Shown: one piece after another, positions 20,996 through 29,859 of the stretch
Layout: each line of letters starts with the position of its first letter
How positions within the stretch are numbered: the stretch's first letter is position 1
Source: Aquabacterium lacunae
Lineage (GTDB): Bacteria > Pseudomonadota > Gammaproteobacteria > Burkholderiales > Burkholderiaceae_C
Direction of reading: 5' to 3'
DNA length: 64,000 nucleotides
Assembly: GCF_004310865.1 (NCBI RefSeq)
Contig: NZ_SIXI01000004.1
Span: forward strand, 124,001 to 188,000
The notes under the pieces: model-generated
Told to the model about the DNA's origin: nothing
The model's input: the letters and a program-made list of their open reading frames with translations, nothing else
Database searches by the model: none
Made by a program: the position numbers and the translations under genes

Positions 20996-22126
20996 ATGCC
21001 CGCCACGCCAACCCTCCCTGCCAGCGTCTCGGCCACCCGCAAGGTGGCTTCGCTGCTGAGCCATCTGGGGGTGAGCGCCCACGCCGTTGACGACACCCTG
21101 GGCATCATCAATCCGTTGCTGACGGTGTCGCGTCTGCACGCCCGCATCGAACAGAAGGTTCAGGAGACGCCGTCGGCCTGCACCCTGGTACTGCAAGCTG
21201 GCGCGGCGTTCGAGGGGCTGGTGCCCGGGCAGTTCGTGGTGATCGGTGTGACCATCAACGGTGTGCGCCACCGCCGCGCCTATTCGCCCCGCAGTGTCGA
21301 CGGCGCCACCCAGCGCATCGCCATCACGGTGCAGCGCCAGCCGGGCGGCCGCGTGTCCAACCATGTGCATGACCACCTCAAGGTGGGCGACATCATCGAG
21401 ATCGAGCCGGCCGCCGGTGATTTCGTGCTGCCCGAGCGCACCCCGCCCGAGGTGCTGTTGATCGCCGGCGGCTCGGGCATCACACCCTGCATGTCGATGC
21501 TGCAACACCTGGAGCGCAGCAACAGCAGCGCGCGCATCACCTTGCTGTACTTCGCGCGCAGCAGCCAGGACCGCATCTTTGCCCAGGCCCTGCAGGAAAT
21601 GGCCCTTCGCTGGCCCCAGCTGAACTATGTGCCGCTGGACAGCAGCGTCAACACCAGCACCGGCACGCCCACGGGCGCCACGCTGTGTGAAGAGGTGCTC
21701 GACCGGGCCATGCCCACCTGGCGCTCGGCCATGGCCTGGTGCTGCGGCCCTGCCCCGCTGATGGACACGGCCCGTCGCCTGTGGGCCGATGGCCGCACCA
21801 GCGGCACCCTCAAGCTGGAAGCCTTTGGCGTGGCCCGCCCCTCAGGTGACCCGAACGTGCGCCACCAGGTCAGCCTGCAGCGCCATGCCGAAGAGATCCA
21901 TTTCGCCGCCCCCACCACCGAGACCCTGCTGGTGGCCGGTGAGCAGGCCGGCTATGCCATCAAGCACGGATGCCGCCAGGGCATCTGCCACGAATGCACG
22001 TGTCGCCTGAACCAGGGCGCGGTCAAGGACCTGACCACTGGCGACGTCATCGCCGGGCAGGGCCAGACCATCCGCCTGTGCGTGAGCAGCGCCCTGAGCG
22101 ACGTGCAACTCGAATCCCTGAATTGA
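20996..22126 (+). CDS. Ferredoxin reductase with C-terminal 2Fe-2S domain
   Basis: The 376-residue three-domain flavoprotein has an FAD domain (RRAYSPRS at about 99-106), an NAD(P) domain (VLLIAGGSGITPCMSML) and a plant-type [2Fe-2S] domain at the end (CRQGICHECTC with a fourth Cys in IRLCVS). It transfers electrons from NAD(P)H to a partner oxygenase. The desaturase starts 25 bases downstream, so this is its electron donor, like the mycobacterial Rv3230c-DesA3 pair. A GGAG lies 11 bases before the ATG. Confidence 0.93.
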   Translation: MPATPTLPASVSATRKVASLLSHLGVSAHAVDDTLGIINPLLTVSRLHARIEQKVQETPSACTLVLQAGAAFEGLVPGQFVVIGVTINGVRHRRAYSPRSVDGATQRIAITVQRQPGGRVSNHVHDHLKVGDIIEIEPAAGDFVLPERTPPEVLLIAGGSGITPCMSMLQHLERSNSSARITLLYFARSSQDRIFAQALQEMALRWPQLNYVPLDSSVNTSTGTPTGATLCEEVLDRAMPTWRSAMAWCCGPAPLMDTARRLWADGRTSGTLKLEAFGVARPSGDPNVRHQVSLQRHAEEIHFAAPTTETLLVAGEQAGYAIKHGCRQGICHECTCRLNQGAVKDLTTGDVIAGQGQTIRLCVSSALSDVQLESLN

Positions 22127-22151
22127 AAACCCTGACGATCGGAACCACATC

Positions 22152-23306
22152 ATGAGCAGCAAGACCATCACCGTCGGGCCTCGCAGCATGGAAGAAATGG
22201 CCGCGTTCGAAAAAGAACTCAACGCCATCCGCGAGGAGGCGCTGGCCAAGGTGGGCGATGAAGACGCCCGCTACATCAAGAAGATCCTGTGGACCACGCG
22301 CCTGCTGGAAACCGCTGGCCGTGGCCTGATGATGTTCGGCTGGTTCCCGCCCACCTGGCTGCTGGGCGTGTTCCTGCTGGGCTGCGCCAAGATCATCGAC
22401 AACATGGAGCTGGGCCACAACGTGATGCACGGCCAGTTCAACTTCATGAACGACCCGCGCTTCCAGGGTGACACCTTCGAGTGGGACAACACCTGCCCGC
22501 GCGAGGGCTGGCGCCACACCCACAACTTCGAGCACCACACCTACACCAACGTCATCGGCAAGGACCGCGACTTCGGTTACGGCATGCTGCGCATGTCCAA
22601 TGACCTGAGCTGGCGCTGGTTCTACCACCCCGTGCAGTTCTTCTACATGCTGCTGCTGATGGTGGGCTTCGAGTGGTTCGTGGCCGTGCACGAACTGCAG
22701 ACCGACAAGATCTTTGCCGGCAAGAAGAAGCTGTCGGACATGCAGACGCAATGGAACCTGATCAAGGCCAAGATGTGGCGTCAGGTGCGCAAGGACTACA
22801 TCGTGTGGCCGCTGGTGGCCGCCGCGGTGGCCGCCCCCTTCGGCATGTCGATGGAAGCCGGCCTGGCCACCCTGGCGGGCAACTTCTTCGGCAACATCGT
22901 GCGCAACGTGTGGGCCGCTGCCATCATCTTCTGCGGCCACTTCACCGAAGACGTCTACACCTTCGACAAGCGGTCGATCGAGGGCGAGACCCGCGGCCAG
23001 TGGTACCTGCGTCAGATCCTGGGTTCGAGCAACATCACCGGTGGTTTCCTGCTGCACCTGATGAGCGGCAACCTGAGCCACCAGGTCGAGCACCACCTGT
23101 ACCCCGACATGCCGGCCAGCCGCTACGCCGAAGTCGCACCCAAGGTGCGCGCCGTGTGCGCCAAATACGGCGTGCCCTACAGCACCGGCCGCTTCATGCC
23201 CCAGCTGTTCACCGTGATGAAGCGCGTGATCCGCTACAGCTTCCCGGGTGGCCCCCAGAAGGCCATGGCCTTCGAGGTGGACTCGGTGCTGCCCGAGAAG
23301 ATCTGA
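22152..23306 (+). CDS. Membrane fatty acid desaturase
   Basis: The 384-residue integral-membrane di-iron desaturase has three His clusters: GHNVMH, HTHNFEHH and HQVEHH, plus an extra conserved-looking GHFTED. Hydrophobic stretches surround them. It inserts a double bond into an acyl chain with O2 and electrons from the upstream reductase; it is likely acyl-CoA or phospholipid directed. Regiospecificity cannot be read from sequence. The two genes form a bicistronic unit closed by a terminator at 23349. Confidence 0.94.
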   Translation: MSSKTITVGPRSMEEMAAFEKELNAIREEALAKVGDEDARYIKKILWTTRLLETAGRGLMMFGWFPPTWLLGVFLLGCAKIIDNMELGHNVMHGQFNFMNDPRFQGDTFEWDNTCPREGWRHTHNFEHHTYTNVIGKDRDFGYGMLRMSNDLSWRWFYHPVQFFYMLLLMVGFEWFVAVHELQTDKIFAGKKKLSDMQTQWNLIKAKMWRQVRKDYIVWPLVAAAVAAPFGMSMEAGLATLAGNFFGNIVRNVWAAAIIFCGHFTEDVYTFDKRSIEGETRGQWYLRQILGSSNITGGFLLHLMSGNLSHQVEHHLYPDMPASRYAEVAPKVRAVCAKYGVPYSTGRFMPQLFTVMKRVIRYSFPGGPQKAMAFEVDSVLPEKI

Positions 23307-23348
23307 CACGGTTTCAGCATCGCGCAGGCGGTTTTCGCCCTGCAAGAC

Positions 23349-23375
23349 AAGCCCGGCTCTGCCGGGCTTTTTTTT
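23349..23375 (+). terminator. Rho-independent terminator of the reductase-desaturase unit
   Basis: Nine-base stem AAGCCCGGC / GCCGGGCTT with a TCT loop, then T (23370-23375), 43 bases after the desaturase stop. The remaining ~210 bases before flhD contain a small hairpin TGTCGGA-TTTTT-TCTGACA (23417-23435) and otherwise no feature I could identify. Confidence 0.93.
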
Positions 23376-23587
23376 GGCCTGTGTTCACCCTGTTTTGGCG
23401 CGCACAAACCGCCATTTGTCGGATTTTTTCTGACACGAACTTCGGTGTGCACCTGACGGGCCTTACAGCGTGCTGCCTATTCAGAAAACCGGCCGGCCTG
23501 CCCAGAATTCATCCCATGCAGCAACAAGACTTCTCACGCTGCAAAACACAAGCCGGAACGCCCCCCAATTCTCGTTAGGAGCCCGCC

Positions 23588-23908
23588 ATGAACGCCGACC
23601 AGATCCTGATGGAAATCCGTGAAGCCAACCTGTCCTACCTGATGCTGGCCCAGAGCCTGATCCGCGCCGACCGCGAGCAGGCCCTGTTCCGCCTGGGCAT
23701 CTCGGAAGAGTCGGCCGATCTGGTCAGCAGCCTGTCGCCGGCCCAGATCATGCGGATTGCCTCCAGCAACACCCTGCTGTGCCGCATGCGCATCGACGAC
23801 GACATGGTCTGGACCCTGCTGACCAACCACGGCAAGGCTGGCAGCGACAGCGTCAGCCGCCTGCACGCCAACATCCTGATGGCCGGCCGCCACCAGGAAG
23901 CGGCCTGA
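23588..23908 (+). CDS. flhD: Flagellar transcriptional activator subunit FlhD
   Basis: The 106-residue protein has the FlhD pattern EIREANLSYLMLAQSLI at the N-terminus and IMRIASSNTLLCRMRIDDD in the middle. FlhD forms the FlhD4C2 complex that switches on class II flagellar genes with sigma70 polymerase. A good ribosome site (TTAGGAGCCC) precedes the ATG. flhC follows after 63 bases. The ~280-base upstream region is long for this genome, fitting a multiply regulated master operon. Confidence 0.96.
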   Translation: MNADQILMEIREANLSYLMLAQSLIRADREQALFRLGISEESADLVSSLSPAQIMRIASSNTLLCRMRIDDDMVWTLLTNHGKAGSDSVSRLHANILMAGRHQEAA

Positions 23909-23971
23909 CCCCGGCACCCCACGCCCTGCCCTGACCCGATCCACCGAACCCGACATCCACCGGAGCCGACC

Positions 23972-24508
23972 ATGCGCACCAAGAGCCTGCTGACCGAAGC
24001 CAAGCAAATCGAACGGGCCGTCACCCTGATCCACCTGGGTGCCCGCCTGCAGGTGCTCGAGTCGGAAACCGACATGTCCTACGAACGCCTGCTGCGCCTG
24101 TACAAGGAAGTGGCCGGCAAGTCACCTTCCAAGGGCCAGCTGCCGTTTTCGACCGACTGGTTCATGACCTGGCAGCCCAACATCCACTCGTCGCTGTTCC
24201 TCAACATCCACGAGTACCTCAACAAGGCTGCCGAGATTGACGAGATCGACGTCGTCATCAAGGCCTACCAGCTCTACCTGGAGCAGACCCAGTCACAAGG
24301 CCTGGAGCCCCTGCTGTCGGTGACCCGCGCCTGGCGCCTGGTCAAATTCATCGACAACGGCATGCTGACCATGACCAAGTGCTCCAAGTGCGGTGGCCAT
24401 TACGTCACCCACCCCCACGAAATCTCCCGCCACTACGTGTGCGGCCTGTGCAACCCGCCGGCACGTGCCGGCAAGGGCAAGGCTGCCGGCGCTCTGCAGG
24501 TTCACTGA
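23972..24508 (+). CDS. flhC: Flagellar transcriptional activator subunit FlhC
   Basis: The 178-residue DNA-contacting partner of FlhD has the zinc-binding C-terminal motif CSKCGGHYVTH and CGLCNP (four Cys) characteristic of FlhC. The last ~15 residues are a basic Ala/Gly/Lys tail. The flhDC unit ends at a strong terminator at 24655. Confidence 0.96.
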   Translation: MRTKSLLTEAKQIERAVTLIHLGARLQVLESETDMSYERLLRLYKEVAGKSPSKGQLPFSTDWFMTWQPNIHSSLFLNIHEYLNKAAEIDEIDVVIKAYQLYLEQTQSQGLEPLLSVTRAWRLVKFIDNGMLTMTKCSKCGGHYVTHPHEISRHYVCGLCNPPARAGKGKAAGALQVH

Positions 24509-24654
24509 GCGGTCCAGCCTGACTTTCGGCACTTCATCACGTTCTTGCTCGGGTCGCCCGTCAAGGGCACCGAGGAACGGTCGAAAGAAGGGTTGGACGG
24601 TTCGGCAACGAAGCGTTCTTGCTTGTCTCCTCCTGGCACTGACATGTGCTTTGT

Positions 24655-24682
24655 GCGGGCCCTGACCGGGCCCGCTTTTTTT
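24655..24682 (+). terminator. Rho-independent terminator between flhC and motA
   Basis: Eight-base stem GCGGGCCC / GGGCCCGC, loop TGACC, then seven T (24676-24682). It separates flhDC from motAB. The whole flhC-motA gap (24509-24816, 308 bases) holds this hairpin and, 30-40 bases before it, the pyrimidine motif TCTCCTCCTGG; I see no open reading frame or clear FliA promoter in it. The motA promoter must lie in 24683-24816. Confidence 0.92.
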
Positions 24683-24816
24683 GCGTGGGTCGGCCCTCGT
24701 CGGTGCACGCGCTTGCGTCGTGTGAAAAGCCTGCGGTGCACCGTGCTGTTTGCCACATCAGCCCCAGCGCCCCTGGCCGAAGATTCCGGCGTGAGTGACC
24801 CTTTGGTGGAAGCATC

Positions 24817-25674
24817 ATGTTCGTAGCGATCGGATACATCGTCTGTCTCGGCTGCATCTTTGGCGCCTATGCGATCCACGGCGGCAACATGCAGGTGATC
24901 ATCAAGGCCCTGCCCACCGAAATGATGGCCATTGCCGGTGGCGCCATCGGGGCCTTCCTGGTGAACAACCAGCCCAAGACCGTGAAGGCGGTGCTGGCCA
25001 ACTTCGGCCCCTTGTTCAAGGGCTCGAAGTACAGCAAGGACCGCTACATGGAACTGATGGCCATGATGTTCGAGGTGCTCCAGAAGATCCGCAAAGAGGG
25101 CTTGATGTCCATCGAAAAGGACGTGGAAGACCCGCACAACTCGGCCCTGTTCGGCAAGTACCCCACCGTGGGCCACGACCACCACGTGGTCGACTTCATT
25201 GCCGACTACCTGCGCATGATGGTCTCGGGCAACCTCAATGCCCACGAGATCGAAACCATCATGGACAACGAGATCGACACCCACCACCACGAAGGCCACA
25301 GCGCCTGCGCGGCCGTGGCCCGCCTGGCCGGCGCCCTGCCCGCCTTCGGCATCGTGGCCGCCGTGCTGGGCGTGGTGAACACCATGGGCTCGGTGGGCCA
25401 GCCCCCCGCCGTGCTGGGCGGCATGATCGGCTCGGCCCTGGTGGGCACCTTCCTGGGCATTTTGCTGGCCTACGGCGTGGTGGAACCCCTGGGTGGCCTG
25501 ATGGAGCAAAAGCTCGACGAAGGCACCAAGGAATTCCAGGTGATCAAGACCGTGCTGCTGGCCTCCATGCAGGGCTATGCGCCGCAGGTGGCCATCGAGT
25601 TCGGCCGCAAGGTGCTGTATTCGACCGAGAAGCCCACCTTCGCCGAGCTGGAAGCGCACGTGAAGAAGAAGTGA
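24817..25674 (+). CDS. motA: Flagellar motor stator protein MotA
   Basis: The 285-residue inner-membrane protein has four hydrophobic segments (two N-terminal, two at about 168-220) and the large cytoplasmic loop with conserved charged residues that contact FliG. The motif VNTMGSVGQPPAVLGGMIGSALVGTFLGI spans TM3-TM4. With MotB it forms the proton-driven stator. It lies 60 bases upstream of motB. Confidence 0.96.
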   Translation: MFVAIGYIVCLGCIFGAYAIHGGNMQVIIKALPTEMMAIAGGAIGAFLVNNQPKTVKAVLANFGPLFKGSKYSKDRYMELMAMMFEVLQKIRKEGLMSIEKDVEDPHNSALFGKYPTVGHDHHVVDFIADYLRMMVSGNLNAHEIETIMDNEIDTHHHEGHSACAAVARLAGALPAFGIVAAVLGVVNTMGSVGQPPAVLGGMIGSALVGTFLGILLAYGVVEPLGGLMEQKLDEGTKEFQVIKTVLLASMQGYAPQVAIEFGRKVLYSTEKPTFAELEAHVKKK

Positions 25675-25734
25675 TCACCGTGCCCGCCCTTCAAGTGAGC
25701 GAACAGCCCCAGAGAACACCCCACAGGACACCCC

Positions 25735-26676
25735 ATGGCCGGTGATTCGAAAAAGGTCCAGCCGATCATCATCAAGCGCATCAAGAAGGGCGGCCATGCC
25801 GCTCACGGGGGTGCGTGGAAGATCGCCTATGCCGACTTCGTGACGGCCATGATGGCCTTCTTCCTGCTGATGTGGCTGCTGGGCTCGACCACCGAAGGCG
25901 ACAAGAAGGGCATCGAAGATTATTTCAACAGCCCGCTGAAGATTGCCTTCTTCGGCGGCACCGGCGCCGGTGACGCCACCTCGCTGGTCAAGGGCGGGGG
26001 CAACAACCTGAGCGAATCGGTGGGCCAGGTCAAGAAGGGCAAGAGCGAAACCGCCGAGCAGAAAGCGCGCAAGAAGGCCATCCGGGCCGCCGCCGCCGCC
26101 GCCGAGGCCGAACGCCTGCGCGTGCTCAAGCAGAAGGTGCAGGAGGTGATCGCCAATGACGGTCGCCTGGCGCAGTACCAGAACCAGATCCAGCTGGACC
26201 TGACGGCCGAAGGCCTGCGCATCCAGATCGTCGACAACCAGAGTCGGCCCATGTTCGACAGTGGCGATGCCCTGGTCAAGGGCTACATGCGGGACATCCT
26301 GCGGGCCATTGGCGGTGTGCTGACCGAGGTGCCCAACAAGCTGACCATTGAAGGGCACACCGATGCCAAACCGTTCAGCGCTGGCGACCGTGGCTACAGC
26401 AACTGGGAGCTCTCGGCCGACCGGGCCAACGCTTCACGGCGAGAACTGATGGCCGGCGGGCTGGATGGCAACAAGGTGCTGCGGGTGCAAGGTCTGGCGG
26501 CATCGATGCTCTACGAGCGCAAGGATCCCGAGAGCCCTCTGAACCGACGCATCAGCATCATCGTGATGAACCGGGAAGCCGAGGACCGCGTGTTCCAGTC
26601 GGCCGAAGCCGAGGCGGTGGACCGCACAGAAGAAGAGTCAGATGAAAAATCTGAACAAGTCAGCCTCAAGAACTGA
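25735..26676 (+). CDS. motB: Flagellar motor stator protein MotB
   Basis: The 313-residue protein has one transmembrane helix near the N-terminus, bearing the proton-carrying Asp in YADFVTAMMAFFLLMWLL, then a plug/linker and a C-terminal OmpA-like peptidoglycan-binding domain (LTIEGHTDAKPF, NWELSADRANASRREL). It anchors the stator to the wall. The Asp context indicates H+ rather than Na+ coupling. The 3' end overlaps a candidate FliA promoter for cheY. Confidence 0.96.
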   Translation: MAGDSKKVQPIIIKRIKKGGHAAHGGAWKIAYADFVTAMMAFFLLMWLLGSTTEGDKKGIEDYFNSPLKIAFFGGTGAGDATSLVKGGGNNLSESVGQVKKGKSETAEQKARKKAIRAAAAAAEAERLRVLKQKVQEVIANDGRLAQYQNQIQLDLTAEGLRIQIVDNQSRPMFDSGDALVKGYMRDILRAIGGVLTEVPNKLTIEGHTDAKPFSAGDRGYSNWELSADRANASRRELMAGGLDGNKVLRVQGLAASMLYERKDPESPLNRRISIIVMNREAEDRVFQSAEAEAVDRTEEESDEKSEQVSLKN

Positions 26677-26692
26677 TGGGGCCCGTCGATAA
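26666..26692 (+). promoter_or_regulatory. Candidate FliA (sigma-28) promoter for cheY-cheZ
   Basis: TCAAGAAC (26666-26673), 11-base spacer, GTCGATAA (26685-26692). The -10 matches the sigma-28 consensus GCCGATAA at 7 of 8 positions; the -35 is weaker (4 of 8 to TAAAGTTT). It lies 58 bases before the cheY start and overlaps the motB stop codon. The spacing is exactly that of FliA promoters. Confidence 0.5.
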
Positions 26693-26749
26693 CTTCCCTG
26701 TAGTTGACCGAGGGCTGCGCTTGTGCCCTCCAGGATCCAAGGAAACGCC

Positions 26750-27151
26750 ATGAGCACACCGAACGCCGACATGAAATTTCTGGTCGTGGACGACTTTTCC
26801 ACGATGCGCCGGATCGTGAAAGGGCTTCTCAAGGAGATCGGCTACAGCAACGCCGAAGAAGCCGAAGACGGCGCCGTGGCCCTGAACATGCTGAAAAACT
26901 CGAAGTACGACTTCGTGGTCAGCGACATCAACATGCCCAACATGAACGGCTTCGAGCTGCTCAAGGCCATCAAGGCCGATGACGCCCTGAAGCACCTGCC
27001 GGTGCTGATGGTGACCGCTGAAGCCCGCAAGGAAGACATCGTGCTGGCGGCCCAGACCGGAGCCGCCGGGTACATCGTCAAACCTTTCACCAAGGCCACC
27101 TTGGAAGAAAAGGTACAAAAAATCATGCAGAAGCTGACGGCCACGGCCTGA
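26750..27151 (+). CDS. cheY: Chemotaxis response regulator CheY
   Basis: The 133-residue single receiver domain has the acidic pocket D14-D15, phospho-acceptor D59 ([12 protein letters not shown]), T89 (LMVTAEA) and K111 (YIVKPF). Phospho-CheY binds FliM to change flagellar rotation. The ATG at 26750 follows AAGGAAACGCC. It is followed 17 bases later by cheZ. Confidence 0.95.
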   Translation: MSTPNADMKFLVVDDFSTMRRIVKGLLKEIGYSNAEEAEDGAVALNMLKNSKYDFVVSDINMPNMNGFELLKAIKADDALKHLPVLMVTAEARKEDIVLAAQTGAAGYIVKPFTKATLEEKVQKIMQKLTATA

Positions 27152-27168
27152 CGCACCTGGGAGGCCCC

Positions 27169-27813
27169 ATGACGACCGACAAATTGCCGGACAACATGCA
27201 GATGCCCGCAGCATCGCCCGAGATCTTCCAGCAGCTCGGGTCGCTGACCCGGCAGCTGCACGACACGCTCAACATGCTGGGCGTGCTGCCCGGCCTGAAG
27301 AACACGGTCGATGACCTGCCCGATGCACGCAGCCGGCTGACCTACATCGCCGAGAAGACGGGTGCCGCCGCCGAGAAGGTGCTGACCCTGGTGGACAAGG
27401 CCAAGGCCGACCAGGAACACATCGCCGACGAAACACGCAAGCTGGCCGCCATGATCACCGCCGACCCGGTGAAGGCTGTGGCCTCGGGCGCCGTGTTCAA
27501 CTTCGTGCAGGACGTGGAAAAGACCACGCACCAGGTGGACAGCCACCTGACCGACATCATGATGGCGCAAGACTTTCATGACCTGACCGGCCAGGTGGTG
27601 GCCAAGGTGGTGCGGCTGGCCAATGACCTCGAAGGCCAGCTGGTCAAGCTGCTGGTGCAAGCAGCGCCGCCCGACCAGGCCCAGAAGGTGGAGGCCATGC
27701 TGACCCACAACCACGAAGAGCTCAATGGCCCCGTGGTGAATCCGGAAGGCCGCACCGACGTGGTGGCCAACCAGAGTGAGGTCGACGACCTGCTGGCTTC
27801 TCTCGGGTTCTGA
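27169..27813 (+). CDS. cheZ: CheY-phosphate phosphatase CheZ
   Basis: The 214-residue helical protein has the catalytic motif MMAQDFHDLTGQVV (the Gln attacks through water on CheY-P) and the C-terminal CheY-tethering peptide QSEVDDLLASLGF. It terminates the chemotaxis signal. It is the last gene of the rightward flagellar block; a perfect inverted repeat lies 36 bases downstream at 27849. Confidence 0.95.
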   Translation: MTTDKLPDNMQMPAASPEIFQQLGSLTRQLHDTLNMLGVLPGLKNTVDDLPDARSRLTYIAEKTGAAAEKVLTLVDKAKADQEHIADETRKLAAMITADPVKAVASGAVFNFVQDVEKTTHQVDSHLTDIMMAQDFHDLTGQVVAKVVRLANDLEGQLVKLLVQAAPPDQAQKVEAMLTHNHEELNGPVVNPEGRTDVVANQSEVDDLLASLGF

Positions 27814-27832
27814 CACCCAAGCCCTGCCCCGT

Positions 27833-28633
27833 TCAGCCCCCCGACAACAGCGCCTCTCGCACGAGAGGCGCTTGTCTTCGTGACACCGACAGCCAGTCGT
27901 CGGTGCCTCGCACCAGCACGGCCCAACCCTCACCACCTTCGGGATCGTCACGACGCTCCAGCCGCTGCACGGCATGGCGGGCCACCAAGGCATTGCGGTG
28001 CACACGCAGCAGCGTGTCACCCAGCCGCGCTTCCAGCTCGCTCAGGGATTCGTCGATCACGTAGGCATGGTCATGCGTGCGCACGGTGACGTACTTGAGT
28101 TCGGCCTTGAGGTACAGGATGTCGGCCACCGGGATGCGGATGACACGGTCACGCTCGCGCACGATCAGGGGCGGCCCGGCGTCACTGCCGGTGTGCGACA
28201 CGCCCACGCCCCCTGCCGAAACCGAATGCCCAGGCACCCTGGCGGCCCGGCGGCACCGCGCCACCGCCTGGGCCAGGCGCTCCAGACGCACCGGCTTGGT
28301 CAGGTAATCACGTGCGGCCAGATCAAATGCCTTGAGGGCGTGCTCGGCATGGGCCGTCACGAAGACCACCTCAGGCATCGGTGCCTGCTCAGCACGTTCG
28401 ACCAGCCTGGCGGCCAGACGCAGCCCGTCCGGGCCCGGCATCTGGATGTCGAGGAAGCACACATCGGCCTGGCCAGGATGGGCGTCCAGCCACGCCAGGG
28501 CCGCACCGGCATCACCCACCGAGCCCACCACCGACACCGGGGCATCGAGCCGGGCCAGCAAGGCGGCCAGGCGCTGACGGGCCAGAGGCTCGTCGTCCAC
28601 CAGCAAGGCACGAAGGGGTGCAGCCGGGCTCAT
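27833..28633 (-). CDS. LytTR-type response regulator
   Basis: The 266-residue protein has a receiver domain at about 7-125 (acidic pair D13-D14, phospho-acceptor D62, Lys in LTKPV) and a C-terminal LytTR DNA-binding domain (ILYLKAELKYVTVRTHDHAYVIDESLSELEARL). It is a relative of AlgR/LytR regulators. Its start overlaps the stop of the upstream histidine kinase by four bases, so they form a dedicated two-component pair. Target genes are unknown. Confidence 0.94.
   Translation of the reverse strand: MSPAAPLRALLVDDEPLARQRLAALLARLDAPVSVVGSVGDAGAALAWLDAHPGQADVCFLDIQMPGPDGLRLAARLVERAEQAPMPEVVFVTAHAEHALKAFDLAARDYLTKPVRLERLAQAVARCRRAARVPGHSVSAGGVGVSHTGSDAGPPLIVRERDRVIRIPVADILYLKAELKYVTVRTHDHAYVIDESLSELEARLGDTLLRVHRNALVARHAVQRLERRDDPEGGEGWAVLVRGTDDWLSVSRRQAPLVREALLSGG
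27849..27872. repeat. Perfect inverted repeat between cheZ and the regulator gene end
   Basis: AGCGCCTCTCG (27849-27859), two bases, CGAGAGGCGCT (27862-27872). It lies in the last codons of the leftward LytTR gene and 36 bases past the rightward cheZ stop. It could act as a terminator-like hairpin for cheZ readthrough; the following TTGTCTTC is only moderately U-rich. Confidence 0.5.
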
Positions 28634-29814
28634 GGTGCCTCCCCGGGGGGCACATGCCCCTGAGGCGTGTCAGGCCAGGCAAAGCGCACCCGGTAGCACT
28701 GTTGCGTGCTGCCCGGGGCCATCGGCAAGGGCCCGGCTTCGAATTCGGCCTCCACATCGTGCATCAGCAGCAGGCGCTGGCGCACGTTGCGCAAGGCGAT
28801 GCCATGGCCCTTGCGGGCACTGCCCTGCGCGGCCGCATCGGCCGGCAGACCGTTGGTGACGGTGACCACCACCCGCTCGCCCTTCCGCTGGGTCTGAACA
28901 CGGATCCAGCCGCCCTGCGGATCGGCCTCCACCCCATGGCGCACGGCGTTCTCCACCAGCGGTTGCAGCAGCAGCGTGGGCACCAGGGCAGCCTCGGTGG
29001 CCGGGTCCACCTGCCAGTTCACGCTCAAGCGCTCACCGAAGCGCAACTGCTCGATCGCCAGGTAACGCTGCGCCAGCTCCACCTCATCGGCCAGGGTGCT
29101 GCGGGTGGCCGGCGAGGCCAGCGCCCGGCGGAACAACTCGGCCAGGTCTTCGAGCACCGCCTCGGCACGGTCAGGGTCGACCTGCACCAGGGCGATGGCC
29201 GTGTTGAGCGTGTTGAACAGGAAGTGCGGTCGGATGCGGGCCTGCAACTCGACCAAGCGGGCCTGTGTGTGGGCGGGCAGCACACGCCCCTGGCGTGAGC
29301 GAAGCCAGCCCCACACCAGCAAGCCAAACGCCGCCCCGGACACCAAAGGGCCCGCCCAGGCCCAAGGCTGAGACAGGGCCAGGCTGGCCTCATGTGGCGC
29401 CATGGCCCAGGCCACCTGGGCATGGCTGAAAGACGCCGACACCATGCCCAGCACAGCAGCGGCCACGGCCTGGGCCGATGGGGACAGCCGCTGCAGCACC
29501 CGGCTCAGCGGGCAGGCCAGCACCAGCCAGCACAAGGCTGCAGGCAGGGCCTCGGCCGTGAGCAGCCCCAGCCGCAACAACCACTGAGACCCGCTGTACA
29601 CCCCGTGCAACGAGAGCAGCAACACCAGCGCCTGCACCCCCAGCACCACGCGCAGCACCACACCCACGTGGCACACGTCAAACACGTGTGGCGTGGGGTC
29701 AGGCGCCTGTGGCGCGGTGTTCCCGAAGCCCGTGGCGGCCCACATGGTGGGCGCTCTCAGGGGGTCGAGATCACCGGGCTGGCTGCCAAGTGGGTCTCTC
29801 TCATTAAAATCCAT
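28630..29814 (-). CDS. LytS/AlgZ-type sensor histidine kinase
   Basis: The 394-residue kinase has about four hydrophobic segments between residues 50 and 170, then a His_kinase domain with the phospho-acceptor H197 in [15 protein letters not shown], and a HATPase domain ([24 protein letters not shown]). No periplasmic sensor domain is evident. The start is uncertain: Met at 29814 gives 394 residues, Met at 29745 gives 371; neither has a strong ribosome site. It is divergent from argH with only 45 bases between the starts. Confidence 0.92.
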   Translation of the reverse strand: MDFNERDPLGSQPGDLDPLRAPTMWAATGFGNTAPQAPDPTPHVFDVCHVGVVLRVVLGVQALVLLLSLHGVYSGSQWLLRLGLLTAEALPAALCWLVLACPLSRVLQRLSPSAQAVAAAVLGMVSASFSHAQVAWAMAPHEASLALSQPWAWAGPLVSGAAFGLLVWGWLRSRQGRVLPAHTQARLVELQARIRPHFLFNTLNTAIALVQVDPDRAEAVLEDLAELFRRALASPATRSTLADEVELAQRYLAIEQLRFGERLSVNWQVDPATEAALVPTLLLQPLVENAVRHGVEADPQGGWIRVQTQRKGERVVVTVTNGLPADAAAQGSARKGHGIALRNVRQRLLLMHDVEAEFEAGPLPMAPGSTQQCYRVRFAWPDTPQGHVPPGEAP

Positions 29815-29859
29815 GGTTTGCACATTCTGCGCGAATCGCGCGCCCACCGGATCTCCCCC

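Noticed and set aside
24683..24816. FliA promoter for motA (GCCGAAGA near 24776)
   Set aside because: The -10 is poor and nothing like TAAAGTTT lies 11 bases upstream.
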